From Pezizomycotina sp. ARF18 (lineage: Eukaryota > Ascomycota), in the NCBI GenBank assembly GCA_002224055.1, contig AZLU01000210.1, forward strand, positions 39,791 through 73,091: DNA of 33,301 bases, given 5' to 3'. A program made the position numbers and the translations under genes. Position 1 is the first letter of the stretch. Every line of letters begins with the position of its first letter. Below are positions 32,004 to 33,301 of this stretch, piece by piece. The notes under the pieces are model-generated. The model did no database searches, was not told the origin of the DNA, and saw only the letters and a list, made by a program, of their open reading frames with translations.

Positions 32004-33301
32004 TTACAAATGTTGGCTTGTGGCCATTAAACTGCCCACGAAAGTTGTAATGAGGCGACCTCTGCATGCGACGATGTCTTCTGGTCGAGCCTGTTTTTAA
32101 AAATATATTAGCATGTGAATTGATCAAGAAGTCAGTTAGATGACTAGAAAACTTACCAGATAGTGGCTCCCATCTTCTTGCGATCGAGATACTCAGCTTC
32201 GCGTTCAGGTAAGCATCCTCAGCGGTGCGACCAGGAGTAACAAGATTGTAGTCGACATAGTTGCCTAACAAGATGAAGTGGTTATTATCAGTCGGGTTTC
32301 GCAATTGAGCAAATGTATTATAATCCAAAAGAAAGGCTTTCTTACTGTTCATTCCGTTCAAAACATCCAAAAGGAAGATACCTGACGAGGCAGGATCCTT
32401 GAAACTCTGATGCTTGACGTTTTACCGCCTTTCTTCACGGTATCGTTCGCCATTTCAACATGCTGCTGGTCCGTGATCTCAGGAACACGGAGTTGCTTGG
32501 CGAGGTCCATTAGCGTATGGGAGATATCTCTCCTCATGAGTTGCCAAACCAGTGCAATGTCAACTTCCTCTGCCCGTCCGTAATGTCCGCACCTGAATAC
32601 CGACGAGGGAAAACTTGTTGACTTTCCCAGCTCGATGGCGTAATTGGTGTTTTCGATAGCCTGAAGCGGGACATTTCGTCTCCCGAGGCGGGACGCTTGT
32701 TAACGTGCTTCCAGCTAACGGAGTTCGGATGACCTTGTCGTAAGCTTGCAGAACGATGAGACCGTCGCTCAGATCGTCAAAGAGCGAATGACGCTCGAGT
32801 TACATCCAGCGAATTCAACCAGAGCGTGAAAACGCGCGCTCTCGTTCTCCTTCGGCGTCAAAGTCCTCGATTTCTATATTATCCTCCTCCGTAATAGGAT
32901 CTAGGCCGGGGTGAGGTTGAAGAGGTGAGCAACAAAGGCCAAGTTGAGCTTCGGGTTTCCTGCCAACAAGAGATTTAGGCGTAAGAACTTGCGGCAGTCG
33001 AGCTTGTCAGCGTTCGCAGACTGCTCAGCACGATCTAGGAGGTCGTGGGTGTTCAGGGGAGCACGCGAACAGTTCTCCGGTGAAAGCTGATTCAGGAGAA
33101 TGGTGTAGTTTTCAGCGTCCTTTACGTCCTGGGAGAAGTTGGCAACCGACGTGGCCAGTTGGCGGCTTTAAGTGGTAGTTGAACCATCTGAGAAGGACTG
33201 CTCCGGAGGCAACCTCAGAATGCTCTAGCGTTTCGCCATCCTCCAGCAACCGGTATAGCTCGGGATGGAGTCGGATATCAATCTTCGACAGCAATCCACG
33301 A
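32004..33301 (-). CDS. SAC6: Fimbrin/plastin, actin-bundling protein (C-terminal part; continues past right edge)
   Basis: Fimbrin cross-links actin filaments through two actin-binding domains, each a pair of calponin-homology (CH) repeats, and serves actin patches in endocytosis. The window holds the C-terminal portion. Seen: LHPELYRLLEDGETLE, LLRWFNYHLK (a CH-repeat hallmark), DVKDAENYTILLNQLSPENC, FLRLNLLLAGNPKLNLAFVA, then EVDIALVWQLMRRDISHTLM and LAKQLRVPEITDQQHVEMAN, FLLDVLNGMNS and VDYNLVTPGRTAEDAYLNAK, LSISIAR. It ends PEDIVACRGRLITTFVGSLM then ATSQHL, with the stop at 32,004-32,006. Two introns were found: complement 32,265-32,345 (81 nt) and complement 32,091-32,156 (66 nt). A base is missing before KMGATIW (near 32,177) and after the last splice site, and there are further shifts upstream. 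The N-terminus lies outside the window. Confidence 0.95.

Noticed and set aside
1-33301. CRISPR arrays, phage defence genes, insertion sequences or operons
   Set aside because: The window is eukaryotic, with spliced genes on both strands, and shows no regularly spaced repeats, terminal inverted repeats with transposase, or clustered co-directional genes.
11531-33301. A secondary-metabolite or other functional gene cluster
   Set aside because: There is no synthase, P450, dedicated regulator or toxin gene. The hydrolase stands alone among housekeeping genes.

Overview
This is nuclear DNA of a filamentous ascomycete (Pezizomycotina-like) fungus. The evidence is short GT-AG introns (57-131 nt, one of 349 nt) with CTAAC/CTRAC-type branch sites, a rasB/Ras2-type small GTPase, an Mdm1-type PXA-PX sorting nexin, a fungal NIPA magnesium transporter, fimbrin, and an eL19 gene whose start codon is split by an intron. 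I cannot name the genus.

Layout: bases 1 to about 9,600 are a gene desert. It is AT- and TpA-rich with a RIP-like dinucleotide bias, many A/T homopolymers and no convincing gene. From about 9.6 kb the DNA becomes genic. The gene order is: Ras2/RasB-type GTPase (+, 11,531-12,302); alpha/beta hydrolase of the HSL/arylacetamide deacetylase type (-, 13,952-15,149); small unknown protein (-, 15,538-15,906); serine/threonine kinase with an unusual catalytic loop (-, 16,443-18,551); ribosomal protein eL19 (+, 19,096-20,117), divergent from the kinase over a short promoter carrying CACGTG and telobox motifs; PXA-PX-Nexin_C sorting nexin (-, 21,058-24,447); NIPA transporter (+, 26,979-29,102); an unrecognised, probably mitochondrial protein (-, 29,952-31,318); and the C-terminal half of fimbrin (-, 32,004 to beyond the right edge). 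The spacers hold microsatellites and unusually long poly(A)/poly(T) tracts.

The main caveat is that almost every conserved gene, including the indispensable eL19 and fimbrin, is interrupted by single-base indels, mostly in or beside homopolymers. Across those breaks the conserved protein continues in another frame. The simplest reading is an unpolished long-read assembly rather than a cluster of pseudogenes. The gene spans below therefore run from the inferred start to the inferred stop across those breaks.

The genes are ordinary housekeeping and signalling functions (Ras signalling, actin bundling, translation, membrane contact and traffic, Mg2+ transport). They do not form a pathway or an obvious cluster. 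I found no convincing new biological system. The points most worth a second look are the Arg at the Ras G13 position, the HAD-type (non-RD) kinase loop, the altered oxyanion motif of the hydrolase, the RIP-like desert and the unknown mitochondrial gene.
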